DNA of 64,000 bases, from NCBI RefSeq assembly GCF_009827445.1, contig NZ_WTYI01000001.1:2122381-2186380 (forward strand), given 5' to 3'. Below the pieces are notes generated by a model. That model saw only the letters and a program-made list of their open reading frames with translations. It was not told the DNA's origin and did no database searches. This document shows, piece by piece, positions 1 to 7,835 of this stretch. The stretch comes from Qipengyuania aquimaris. GTDB taxonomy: Bacteria > Pseudomonadota > Alphaproteobacteria > Sphingomonadales > Sphingomonadaceae. A program made the translations under genes and the position numbers. The stretch's first letter is position 1, and each line of letters opens with the position of its first letter.

Positions 1-158
1 ACCTGAACAAGTCGAAGTACATCGTCGGGACCGGGGAAACGTCGTTCGACAATGTAGGAGAAAGCGAGGGCGGTGAGGAGCGCGATCCCTAGCGCCCAGA
101 TCAATAGCACCCAGCCGACCGGATGCTTATCCACTCGCAAACGGCGGTCGGTCGTCAT
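1..158 (-). CDS. N-terminal part of a membrane protein, runs off the window
   Basis: Only the first ~52 residues are present. The ATG at 158 overlaps the TGA of the upstream GtrA gene (TGATG), so the two are probably translationally coupled. A charged N-terminus is followed by a hydrophobic segment at about residues 14-34 and then a GPDDVLRLVQ stretch. That arrangement resembles polytopic ArnT/GT39-like glycosyltransferases, with the acidic pair in the first periplasmic loop. The context (two GtrA proteins and a UDP-galactopyranose-mutase-like flavoprotein) fits cell-surface glycan work. The family assignment is weak because most of the protein lies outside the window. Confidence 0.45.
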   Translation of the reverse strand, partial: MTTDRRLRVDKHPVGWVLLIWALGIALLTALAFSYIVERRFPGPDDVLRLVQ

Positions 159-631
159 CAGCGGAGCGCGCGGCCGAATACGACCGATTTGCGCAGCAGA
201 TAGGTTACCGTAAAGCTCACCAGAATCGCGATGATCTTGGCTATGCGGGGATCGACCCTGCCAAATTCGCCAAGCCAGACAATGAGAGTCGTCAGTGCCA
301 GTCCGATCAGGGCCGAGGCAACAAACAGTGCCTTTTGACGCCCGCGACCTTCTCCGCGACTTGCAACACCGTCATGAAAGACCGTGCGGCTTGAGAGCAC
401 CCAATGGACGAGAATTCCTATGGTATAGCCGGCAGCAGCAGCGACAGGAGAGGCCAATCCTGCGGCAAGGAGGAGCAGGAAGCACGCCATATCGATTGCG
501 AGCGCACCGATGCTCGCCAATCCATAGCGGACCAGACGGACATCCCTCAGCCGTGCCAGCAATTCGATCAATCTGCCCCCCATCGCGATCGGCGCCGCAC
601 GTTCGTGTAGCAAGCCTGTTTCGCAAATCAT
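158..631 (-). CDS. GtrA family membrane protein (first of a tandem pair)
   Basis: About 157 residues with four hydrophobic segments and the GtrA pattern: RLVRYGLASIGALAIDMACF near the N-terminus, a middle hairpin containing HWVLSSRTVF, and a final helix ending in a basic tail. GtrA/DPMS3-like proteins help translocate polyprenyl-linked sugars or anchor glycosyltransferases in the inner membrane. The reading frame is open upstream to 901, but the extra N-terminal sequence overlaps the neighbouring GtrA gene and looks non-coding. The ATG at 631 or the ATG at 583 is more likely; neither has a strong Shine-Dalgarno. It lies 55 bases after the second GtrA gene and overlaps the next membrane gene. 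Confidence 0.75.
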   Translation of the reverse strand: MICETGLLHERAAPIAMGGRLIELLARLRDVRLVRYGLASIGALAIDMACFLLLLAAGLASPVAAAAGYTIGILVHWVLSSRTVFHDGVASRGEGRGRQKALFVASALIGLALTTLIVWLGEFGRVDPRIAKIIAILVSFTVTYLLRKSVVFGRALR

Positions 632-686
632 GGTAAATAAAACGCAAATTCGGCACGGGCGCCAGACATTTGACGTAATACCAGGA

Positions 687-1094
687 TCAATTGGGGCGAA
701 ACACGAACAGCAGCCTGATAGTCCAGACGGCAAGGAAGCTTGCGCCCATCGCCACCAGTTTTCCAATCCGGGGATCGACATCGACCTCGCCGGCGAACCA
801 GACAATGCCTGCCGTGATTGCAAGACCGGCGAGGGCCGATAGCACGAAGAGCAATTGCTGGGTGCCCCGCGCCATGCCCGGCCTTGCGAGCCGATCGGCA
901 AACACGAAGCGGCTCGATACGATCCAGTGGATCGCTACACCCAGAATGTAGCTTGCGGTCGCAGCGCCGACCGGCGCCACGCCCTTCGCATACAGCAAGA
1001 GGAAGCCGCCGAGATCGACAATGGTGCCGGCAAGGCTCGCCACCATGTAGCGGGCCAGCCGCCACCGGAAAATGCGATGGAAAAGCCCGCTCAA
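687..1094 (-). CDS. GtrA family membrane protein (second copy)
   Basis: About 135 residues, four transmembrane segments and the same core as its neighbour (RYMVASLAGTIVDLGGF, then HWIVSSRFVF, then a Pro-Arg-Ile-Gly loop and a C-terminal helix ending FVF). The two genes are clearly related and probably arose by duplication. The frame is open back to a start at 1133 inside the upstream flavoprotein gene. I prefer a TTG at 1094, eight bases after that gene's TGA, because the protein then starts just before the first conserved helix; the ATG of MVASLAG is a shorter alternative. Likely role: lipid-linked sugar translocation or membrane anchoring in surface polysaccharide assembly. Confidence 0.72.
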   Translation of the reverse strand: MSGLFHRIFRWRLARYMVASLAGTIVDLGGFLLLYAKGVAPVGAATASYILGVAIHWIVSSRFVFADRLARPGMARGTQQLLFVLSALAGLAITAGIVWFAGEVDVDPRIGKLVAMGASFLAVWTIRLLFVFRPN

Positions 1095-1101
1095 TTGATG
1101 G

Positions 1102-2664
1102 TCAGGCGGATTTCTTGACCCGCTCCGGCACATCGCGGACCGAGGCCAGTGCCGCAGCCTGATCGGCGCTTAGCGAACGGTTTGGCAGAGATGTTTCCGC
1201 ACCTTCGTCGCCCGCCTCGTGGTATTCCGCGTCTTCGTTGACGCACCAGGTGTCGTAGATCCGTTCGCCCGCCAGGATGTTCTCGACGGTGAGCATGGCC
1301 GTCATCATCGCGTGATCCTGATTGTTGTAGCGGTGCATTCCATTGCGCCCGACGAGATGGAGAGTGGGGTGCTTCGCTTCCAGCTCGGCCCGCATCGCCT
1401 CGACATTACGGGCGTAATCTTCGTCATAAACGGGATAAGCCTTTTCCTGGCGGACGACTGCACCGCTCTTGACCTTGTCTCGATCCACCAGCCCAAGCGT
1501 CTCCATTTCATCGGTTGCCAAGGCAATCAGGTCCGCATCGTCCATCGACCAGAGCCCGTCGCCCTCGAAGCAGAAGTATTCGAGACCGACGCACGCCATG
1601 TCCGCATCGGGGATCATTTCCGGCGACCAGCTACGGAAGTTCTGGACGCGGCCGACCTGGACCTTGCTGTCGTGAATGTAGATCCAGTTGTCGGGGAAGA
1701 GGTCCTCGCCCTCGACCATGAGCGCGACGGTGAGGAAGTCGCGATACTTGAGGTCGTTGGCCTGGATCGTACTTTCCGGCAGCGGGTGAAGACGCTTTGC
1801 CAGCTGCCGCATCGGGGCGGAACTGATTGCATGGTCCGCTTCGATAACGACCTCGCCGCCATCGCCCCGCGCGCTCATGCGCCAGCCCCCTTTGCCATTG
1901 GCCGAGAGCTGCGAGAGTTCGTGACCCATGAAGAGATGGCCGTGGCCGCTCGCCAGGACCTTGTCGCGCGCGGCCTCCCACATCATGCCGGGGCCAAGGC
2001 GCGGGTAACGGAAGGTTTCCAGCAGCGTCTTGGTCGCCATACCGTCATTGGGTTTCTTGTTGAGGCCGAGACTGCGCTTGAGACCATCGACAACAGCGCT
2101 CCAGAGCGACAGGCCCTTGATACGCTGCGCCGCCCAGTCTGCGCTCATCTCGTCACACGGCATGCCCCACACTTTCTCGGTGTAGGTCTTGAAGAAGATC
2201 GAATAGAGGCGCTTGCCGAACTGGTTGGTGGTCCAGTCCTCGAAGCTTCTCACCTCCTTGATCGGGAAGAGCTTGTAGCGAAGGTAGGAGACCATGCAGG
2301 CCGTCGAGCGCAGGACGCCGAGGTTGGACAAAGCCTCAAAAGCCCTAAGGGGATAGCTGTAGAACTTGCCCTCGTAATAGATGCGGCTCATCCGAGGGCG
2401 CTGGATGAAATCGTCCTCGCCGAGGATCTCGTTCCACATGTCGACGACTTGCGAGCTCTTGGAAAAGAAGCGGTGCCCGCCGATGTCGAAGCGATAGCCC
2501 TCGTGCTCCACGGTCCGGCTGATCCCGCCGACATAAGTCGGATCCTTTTCGATCATGGCAACGGACTTGCCTTGCTTGGTCAGCAGATACGCTGCGGTCA
2601 GGCCGGCAGGCCCCGCCCCGATAATCGCTACGTCGACTTTGAGCGGCGTGTTGACACTATTCAT
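1102..2664 (-). CDS. FAD/NAD(P)-dependent oxidoreductase, UDP-galactopyranose mutase-like
   Basis: A 520-residue flavoprotein. A Rossmann dinucleotide motif GAGPAG lies at residues 16-21, followed by the amine-oxidase/UGM-type segment GGISRT (46-51) and FDIGGHRFFS (about 59-68), which in UDP-galactopyranose mutases surrounds the flavin and substrate. It is longer than classical Glf (~370 residues) and belongs to the larger group often annotated as NAD(P)/FAD-dependent oxidoreductase in polysaccharide clusters. I start at the ATG at 2664 because a GGGGG run lies about 8 bases upstream; an in-frame ATG at 2679 adds five residues. It heads a minus-strand unit with two GtrA genes and a membrane protein, suggesting synthesis of a lipid-linked or surface sugar. 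The substrate cannot be read from sequence. Confidence 0.8.
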   Translation of the reverse strand: MNSVNTPLKVDVAIIGAGPAGLTAAYLLTKQGKSVAMIEKDPTYVGGISRTVEHEGYRFDIGGHRFFSKSSQVVDMWNEILGEDDFIQRPRMSRIYYEGKFYSYPLRAFEALSNLGVLRSTACMVSYLRYKLFPIKEVRSFEDWTTNQFGKRLYSIFFKTYTEKVWGMPCDEMSADWAAQRIKGLSLWSAVVDGLKRSLGLNKKPNDGMATKTLLETFRYPRLGPGMMWEAARDKVLASGHGHLFMGHELSQLSANGKGGWRMSARGDGGEVVIEADHAISSAPMRQLAKRLHPLPESTIQANDLKYRDFLTVALMVEGEDLFPDNWIYIHDSKVQVGRVQNFRSWSPEMIPDADMACVGLEYFCFEGDGLWSMDDADLIALATDEMETLGLVDRDKVKSGAVVRQEKAYPVYDEDYARNVEAMRAELEAKHPTLHLVGRNGMHRYNNQDHAMMTAMLTVENILAGERIYDTWCVNEDAEYHEAGDEGAETSLPNRSLSADQAAALASVRDVPERVKKSA

Positions 2665-2761
2665 TGAAACCCCCGGCATCTCTATAGCCGGAAGTGAATG
2701 AGAATGGTTAGCTATTCGTTAAAATAGTTCTTTCGGACCGTGCATTCGCTCGGCTGAAAAG

Positions 2762-3409
2762 CTATTGCGCCTGCAGCATGGTCGGGCATTGGACCGACGC
2801 GGCCATCAGCGCAAATTCGCGCAGCGAGAAGGTGTTCTCGAACACGAGACCATAGTTGGAATCCCTGCGCCACCGGATCTTCGCCTGCGTTTCGGGGAAG
2901 CCTTCACCTTCCACGCGCACAGTCTGGTCCAGCGCAAAGACGCTGTCGCATTCGATCCGTGCGCCCTGCTGCGAGATGTTGAGAGTGACCGCCTCAGCCT
3001 TCTGGGTAAGGGAAGAAATCGTCAGCGGGATCGTGATGTTGAGGCGCAGTTGCCGCTTGGGGAAATTCCAGGTCTCATGGACGAGGCGTTCCACCACCAC
3101 CGGCTTGTCGAACCGGTAACTGCCTTCAAGGCCGGTAGAACGGACCTGCTTGATCTCGAAAGACTCGCCGTTCTGCAATTCGAGCGCGAGGGTCGGGTCG
3201 GTCGGCAGGTTATGGAACGCGCGGAGGGAGATGCCCGTAGATGACACGTCCCGCACGACACAGAGGAATTCTCCCTGCCCGCAAACCAGCTTGGCAGACC
3301 TGATGAGCGATGTGTATCGCGGCGCACCCCGCTGCTCACTATCGACATAGCCAGTCTCGGCACGCGTACCGATGCCCGATGTGTAATCCATGCTCAGAAA
3401 TTCTCCCAA
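2762..3409 (-). CDS. Tandem PilZ-domain protein, probable c-di-GMP binder
   Basis: 215 residues containing two PilZ-like units. The first (about 28-100) begins RGAPRY and continues through RDVSSTGISLR, matching the RxxxR plus (D/N)xSxxG signature of c-di-GMP-binding PilZ domains. The second (about 117-205) begins KRQLRL and has LNISQQGARI in the second-motif position, with the first motif's arginines less perfect, so it may be a non-binding partner domain. There is no signal peptide or membrane segment, so it is cytoplasmic. It stands alone between the glycan genes and tRNA-Leu. An alternative ATG at 3391 removes six residues. Probable role: coupling c-di-GMP to motility or exopolysaccharide output. 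Confidence 0.8.
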   Translation of the reverse strand: MGEFLSMDYTSGIGTRAETGYVDSEQRGAPRYTSLIRSAKLVCGQGEFLCVVRDVSSTGISLRAFHNLPTDPTLALELQNGESFEIKQVRSTGLEGSYRFDKPVVVERLVHETWNFPKRQLRLNITIPLTISSLTQKAEAVTLNISQQGARIECDSVFALDQTVRVEGEGFPETQAKIRWRRDSNYGLVFENTFSLREFALMAASVQCPTMLQAQ

Positions 3410-3553
3410 GAACCCGGCAGTCCCCTGTTAGCCGGAATGAGTCTTGGCTTAGCGCCCCTTTGAAGTGCTCTATTAGGGCCATAGGTATTAACACCTGGAT
3501 AAAGGCGTTGCGCAAATGGCAGCCACTATGCGTATGCAGCGATGTCAGGGATC

Positions 3554-3638
3554 TGGTGCGGGTGGTGGGACTCGAACCCACACGTCCAGAGGACAGGGGA
3601 TTTTAAGTCCCCGGCGTCTACCATTCCGCCACACCCGC
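3554..3638 (-). tRNA. tRNA-Leu (UAA anticodon)
   Basis: An 85-base class II tRNA read on the minus strand. The acceptor stem GCGGGTG pairs perfectly with CACCCGC, followed by discriminator A and an encoded CCA (3556-3554). The anticodon stem GGGGA/TCCCC holds loop CTTAAAA, giving anticodon UAA. A variable arm of leucine-tRNA length and a GGTTCGAGTCC T-arm are present. Confidence 0.97.
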
Positions 3639-3705
3639 ACGTCTGGCGAGGGTGCCTAGAACGAAGCATCGGCCCCCGCAATCGCGAAGGCAACGCCAGC
3701 CCCGG

Positions 3706-3987
3706 TTAGTTCTTGTTGAGTTTCTCGCGCATGTCCTTGCCCGGCTTGAAGTAGGGCACCCGCTTGGCGGGAACATCGACCATCTCGCCTGTTCGCGGGT
3801 TACGTCCTTGTCGCGCCTGGCGCTCACGGGTGGAGAAGGCGCCGAAGCCACGCAGTTCGACGCGGCCACCTTCGGAAAGGCGCTGTGCGAGTTCTTCGAA
3901 GAAGATATCGACTACCTGTTCGACCTCTTCAGGGCGCAGGTCCGGATTGTCGTCTGCCAGCGCAGCAAGAAGTTCGGATCGAATCAT
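3706..3987 (-). CDS. ihfB: Integration host factor subunit beta
   Basis: 93 residues, the normal length for an IHF/HU family protein. The N-terminus MIRSELLAAL and the helix EEVEQVVDIFFEEL are beta-subunit-like. The DNA-bending arm includes GRNPRTGE at about residues 61-68, with the proline that intercalates in the minor groove, followed by VPAKRVPYFKPGK. It forms a heterodimer with IhfA, bends DNA at specific sites and assists recombination, replication and transcription. The gene stands alone between tRNA-Leu and a GntR regulator, with 158 bases of upstream non-coding sequence for its promoter. Confidence 0.95.
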   Translation of the reverse strand: MIRSELLAALADDNPDLRPEEVEQVVDIFFEELAQRLSEGGRVELRGFGAFSTRERQARQGRNPRTGEMVDVPAKRVPYFKPGKDMREKLNKN

Positions 3988-4145
3988 TTTTCAGGCTCCC
4001 TCGATCGCGCCCCCGCGCGATGCAGATTGTTCTATGCGCCCTTGCGTCATGCCTGACCCCCTGCACAACAAGGCAAACCCTGCCAGAACCCTGATAAGAT
4101 AGCAATTGTTAATACCCGCCCGTAGCTTAGCGGGACATTCGGACC

Positions 4146-4487
4146 TCAAACTGCGGCCAGCAGCTCGTCCGGTTTGAGGCCGAGGCGCCTGATACGCGCG
4201 GTGATTTCCGGCCACTCTTCAGCAAGGAAGGACTCTTTCTCGCGCTTGCGCAGCTTCTCTGCGGCACCGCGCGCCACGTACATTCCGACGCCGCGCTGGA
4301 CTTCCACCAGTCCGTCGGCCTGGAATTGCTGGTACGCTTTGGCGACCGTAAGCGGATTGGCGCCCTGTTCGGCTGCAAGAGCACGGACCGATGGAAGCAT
4401 TTCCTCTTCCCGATAGCGCCCGTCGATGATTGCAGCCGCGATCTGATCACGCAGCTTGAGATAAACGGGCTTGCTCTGGTTGCTCAT
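4146..4487 (-). CDS. GntR-family regulator, short YtrA-like type
   Basis: 113 residues. A winged helix-turn-helix occupies about residues 8-72 (PVYLKLRDQI, then LPSVRALAAEQGANPLTVAK, then VQRGVGMYV), the classic GntR fold. After it only about 40 mostly charged helical residues remain, so there is no large effector domain. This is the short YtrA-like subgroup, whose genes often sit beside membrane transporters. The ATG at 4487 is preceded by GGGGA at good spacing; the frame is open to 4577 but that extension is not GntR-like. It is divergent from the POT transporter with a 209-base spacer and may control it; no clear operator was identified by eye. Confidence 0.82.
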   Translation of the reverse strand: MSNQSKPVYLKLRDQIAAAIIDGRYREEEMLPSVRALAAEQGANPLTVAKAYQQFQADGLVEVQRGVGMYVARGAAEKLRKREKESFLAEEWPEITARIRRLGLKPDELLAAV

Positions 4488-4696
4488 GGCCGGTCCCCGG
4501 TTGGCGAATAGTGCTTCAGTGCCATAATACAGCGCGGCGCGCAAGGTTCCCGGATTTCTTCCCTCAGGCCGCGGCAAGCTGGTAGCGTTTGTAACTAAGG
4601 CTTCACATGAGCGCAGATGGCGCTAGTGTGCCCGCTTCTTCGGGGAGGGGTCTGCGCAACGGCGCGTCCCCCAGGGACAATAAGGATTTCACACCA

Positions 4697-6361
4697 ATGA
4701 TCGAAGGTCTCTTCTTCACTTTCGACTCCATGTTCGAAATGTGGGCTTTCTGGATCGCCGTCATTGCCTTGGCGGCGTTCCTAATCGGGGGCAGCGTGCT
4801 GGTTACGCGTCCTCAGGCAGAGGTACTGGGACACCCCAAGGGTCTGTTCTTGCTGTTCATGGCCGAAATGTGGGAGCGCTTCTCCTACTACGGCATGCGC
4901 GCCCTGCTCATCTTCTACCTCATCCAGCACTGGATGTTCGCGGAAGACAAGGCTTACGTCATCTACGGCGCCTACACAGCGCTGGTCTATATTGCCCCCG
5001 TGGTCGGCGGCTATCTGGCCGACCAATATATCGGTCAGCGCAAGGCGGTCCTGTTCGGCGCAGTCCTCCTCACCTTCGGCCACTTCTTTATGGCCTTCGA
5101 AGGTTCGGGGGGACAGGCTGACCCGATGATCAACGTCTTTTGGCTGGCGCTTGCCCTCATCATCGTGGGTTCGGGCTTTCTCAAAGCGAACATCTCGGTG
5201 ATCGTCGGTCAGCTTTACCCGCGTACTGACGTGCGCCGCGATCCGGCCTACACCATTTTCTACATGGGCATTAACGTCGGTGCGGCGACCGCATCGATCA
5301 TCTGCGGCTATCTCGGCCAGACCTATGGCTGGGAATACGGCTTCGGTCTCGCCGGTATCGGGATGCTCATCGGCCTCATCTTCTTCGTGCTCGGCAAGCC
5401 GCTGTTGCTTGGGCAGGGCGAACCGAAGGATCCGGCCAAGATCAAGGGCGGCAAGGAATTCGCCATCTACGGAGCAGGCCTTGCAATGGTCGCGCTTTGC
5501 TGGGCTGCCATCCAGTATCAGGAACTCGTCGGCACCGTGCTCGGCGTGTTCGGCGGCGGCCTTGTGGCTTACGTCCTGTTTACCGCAGTGACCAAGCTCG
5601 CACCCGAAGAGCGTGATCGGATCTTCGCGGCGATGTTCCTCATTCTGACCTCGATCGTCTTCTGGGCGCTGTTCGAGCAGGCAGGGTCCTCGCTCAACGT
5701 CTTTACCGATCGCCATGTCGATACCCAGGGCGTCAACGCATCGATGTTCCAGTCGATCAACGCGATCTACATCGTGCTTCTCGCACCGTTCTTCGCGATG
5801 CTGTGGCAGGGCCTCGCTCGCAAGGGCGCGGAACCAAGCACGCCGATGAAGTTCGGCCTTGCGGTGATCCAGGTCGGCCTCGGCTTCCTGGTCCTCGTCT
5901 GGGGCGCCGAGAGCGCTGGCATCAATGTACCGACGCCGGTGATCTTCATCTTCCTCATCTACCTGCTGCACACCACTGGCGAGCTTTGCCTTTCACCGGT
6001 CGGCCTTTCGGCAATGAACCGCCTGAGCCCGGCCCATATGGCTTCGCTCATCATGGGCACCTGGTTCTTCGCTTCGGCCACCGGTAACTTTGCCGCCGGC
6101 CTGATCGCCGCTGCAACCGGCGGCGAGGGTGTGGGCGAAGAGGCTGGCAAGCAGGTCGTCCTAGACGTCTACTCGACCGTTGGCTGGTATGCGGTCGGTA
6201 TCGGCGTTGCGGTGATGGTCCTCAGCCCGCTGATCAAGAAGCTGATGCATCTCGATACGATCAAGGACGATTCGATCGACGACGATCTGGAAGGCCAGTC
6301 GGAATTCCCGGCCGAGCCGCAGGCCGCAGGCATCCACCCGGCGACCCGCAACGACGCTTGA
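4697..6361 (+). CDS. POT/PTR family proton-dependent oligopeptide transporter
   Basis: A 554-residue polytopic inner-membrane protein. The POT ExxER proton-coupling motif is at about residues 57-61 (EMWER), followed directly by the PTR2 signature segment FSYYGMRALLIFYL. A second family hallmark is the GAATASIICGYLGQTYGWEYGF region at about 195-220. About 12-14 hydrophobic helices can be seen. These transporters import di- and tripeptides with protons. The ATG at 4697 has AAGGA about 10 bases upstream; an in-frame upstream ATG at 4607 would add a poorly hydrophobic 30-residue extension. Transcription probably ends at the hairpin at 6384-6416. The divergent GntR gene is a candidate regulator. 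Confidence 0.9.
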   Translation: MIEGLFFTFDSMFEMWAFWIAVIALAAFLIGGSVLVTRPQAEVLGHPKGLFLLFMAEMWERFSYYGMRALLIFYLIQHWMFAEDKAYVIYGAYTALVYIAPVVGGYLADQYIGQRKAVLFGAVLLTFGHFFMAFEGSGGQADPMINVFWLALALIIVGSGFLKANISVIVGQLYPRTDVRRDPAYTIFYMGINVGAATASIICGYLGQTYGWEYGFGLAGIGMLIGLIFFVLGKPLLLGQGEPKDPAKIKGGKEFAIYGAGLAMVALCWAAIQYQELVGTVLGVFGGGLVAYVLFTAVTKLAPEERDRIFAAMFLILTSIVFWALFEQAGSSLNVFTDRHVDTQGVNASMFQSINAIYIVLLAPFFAMLWQGLARKGAEPSTPMKFGLAVIQVGLGFLVLVWGAESAGINVPTPVIFIFLIYLLHTTGELCLSPVGLSAMNRLSPAHMASLIMGTWFFASATGNFAAGLIAAATGGEGVGEEAGKQVVLDVYSTVGWYAVGIGVAVMVLSPLIKKLMHLDTIKDDSIDDDLEGQSEFPAEPQAAGIHPATRNDA

Positions 6362-6383
6362 TGGTTCGCTTGCAACACTCAAG

Positions 6384-6416
6384 AAAAGGGCGCGGCGAAA
6401 TCCGCGCCCTTTTTCT
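6384..6416 (+). terminator. Rho-independent terminator of the peptide transporter gene
   Basis: GGGCGCGG and CCGCGCCC form a perfect 8-base stem, extended by A/T pairs, around a short loop, followed by a run of five T. It lies 23 bases after the transporter stop codon and separates it from the amidohydrolase operon. Confidence 0.9.
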
Positions 6417-6464
6417 TTGCGCGCCATATTTGCAAATCCGAAGTCTCACGGCATGAAGGTAGCC

Positions 6465-7835
6465 ATGAAAACAAAGCTCAAGACCATCGCCGCAGGTACG
6501 CTTGCCATCGCGCTCGCCGCCTGTTCCACCACCGGGACCGCAGAAGCCGAGAGCGCCAGTGCGTCGCAGGCGACCACCGACACGCCGTTCCCGTCGACGT
6601 ATGAGCCCTATCCGGGTGCGCCCACGGCACTGGTCGGCGCGACGATCTACGACGGCAAGGGCGGCCGGATCGACAACGGTACGGTCTTCTTCAGCGGCGG
6701 AAAGATCGTCTCGATCGGCGGCCCCGACACACCGGTCCCGGCCGACATCGCGGTGTTCGACGGAACGGGCAAGTTCGTGACGCCGGGTATTATCGACATC
6801 CATTCCCACCTCGGCGACTATCCGACGCCCAGCGTCGATGCGCATTCCGACGGTAACGAGGCCACCAGCCCAACCACCCCGGAAGTCTGGGCGGAACATT
6901 CCGTCTGGCCGCAGGACCCCGGCTTTGCTCGCGCTTTGGCGAACGGCGGCGTGACCAGCCTGCAGGTCCTGCCCGGCTCGGCCAATCTCATGGGCGGACG
7001 CAGTGCGACGCTCAAGAACGTACCGTCGCGCACTGTGCAAGGCATGAAATTCCCCGGCGCGCCCTATGGCTTCAAGATGGCCTGCGGCGAGAACCCGAAA
7101 CGCGTCTACGGAAACCGCGGCCGGATGCCATCGACCCGCATGGGCAATTTCGCGGTGAACCGGCAGACCTGGCTCGATGCGAAGGCCTATGACGGCAAGA
7201 AGCGCGATCTCGCTAAGGAAACATTGAAGGGCGTTCTCGACGGCGAAATCCTCGTCCACAACCACTGCTACCGCGCGGACGAGATGGCGCTGGTCATGGA
7301 TATGGCCAAGGAGATGGGATACAAGGTGAGCGCGTTTCACCACGCTGTCGAAGCCTACAAGATCGGCGATCTCCTGCGCGAAAACGACGTGTGCAGCGCG
7401 ATCTGGGCCGATTGGTACGGCTTCAAGATGGAAGCCTATGATGGCATTCTCGAAAACGCGGCCTACCTCCAGCGCGAAGATGCCTGCGTTGTGATCCACT
7501 CCGACGATGCGAACGGCATCCAGCGATTGAACCAGGAAGCGGCGAAAGCCCAGGCGGCAGGCGCACGGGTGGGCATCGATATCTCCGACGCGCAGGTCAT
7601 CCGCTGGATCACTCTCAACCCCGCCAAGGCAATGGGCATCGACGCGATGACCGGCAGCCTCGAGCCGGGCAAGATGGCCGATGTGGTCCTGTGGAACGGC
7701 GACCCCCTCAGCGTCTATTCGCGGCCGGAAAAGGTCTGGGTGGACGGCGCATTGCTTTTCGATGCCATGGACCGCAAACGACGGCCGGTGAGCGATTTCG
7801 AGCTCGGCCAGCCGGGTGAAGGAGACGTGAAATGA
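6465..7835 (+). CDS. Exported amidohydrolase-superfamily lipoprotein, catalytic residues intact
   Basis: 456 residues. It starts with a lipoprotein signal peptide ending LAAC (Cys20). The amidohydrolase barrel begins after a beta-sandwich segment; the metal-binding HxH is at His113/His115 (DIHSHLG), with further candidate ligands in HNHCYRADE, AFHHAVEAYK and VIHSDDAN. The C-terminal region has the usual NPAKAMGI and GKMADVVLWNGDP elements. Members are imidazolonepropionase- or Xaa-Pro-dipeptidase-like hydrolases of cyclic amides or peptides; the substrate is unknown. The ATG at 6465 has AAGGT upstream and gives the clean signal peptide; the frame is open to 6417. It is coupled by an ATGA overlap to a degenerate paralogue and then an FKBP gene. 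Confidence 0.85.
   Translation: MKTKLKTIAAGTLAIALAACSTTGTAEAESASASQATTDTPFPSTYEPYPGAPTALVGATIYDGKGGRIDNGTVFFSGGKIVSIGGPDTPVPADIAVFDGTGKFVTPGIIDIHSHLGDYPTPSVDAHSDGNEATSPTTPEVWAEHSVWPQDPGFARALANGGVTSLQVLPGSANLMGGRSATLKNVPSRTVQGMKFPGAPYGFKMACGENPKRVYGNRGRMPSTRMGNFAVNRQTWLDAKAYDGKKRDLAKETLKGVLDGEILVHNHCYRADEMALVMDMAKEMGYKVSAFHHAVEAYKIGDLLRENDVCSAIWADWYGFKMEAYDGILENAAYLQREDACVVIHSDDANGIQRLNQEAAKAQAAGARVGIDISDAQVIRWITLNPAKAMGIDAMTGSLEPGKMADVVLWNGDPLSVYSRPEKVWVDGALLFDAMDRKRRPVSDFELGQPGEGDVK

Noticed and set aside
1219-2667. A 482-residue plus-strand frame across the flavoprotein gene
   Set aside because: It is the complementary shadow of a well-supported FAD protein in a high-GC genome.
4110-4146. 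A possible tRNA or hairpin near CCCGTAGCTTAGCGGG
   Set aside because: Only a short imperfect stem; there is no T-arm or anticodon arm around it.
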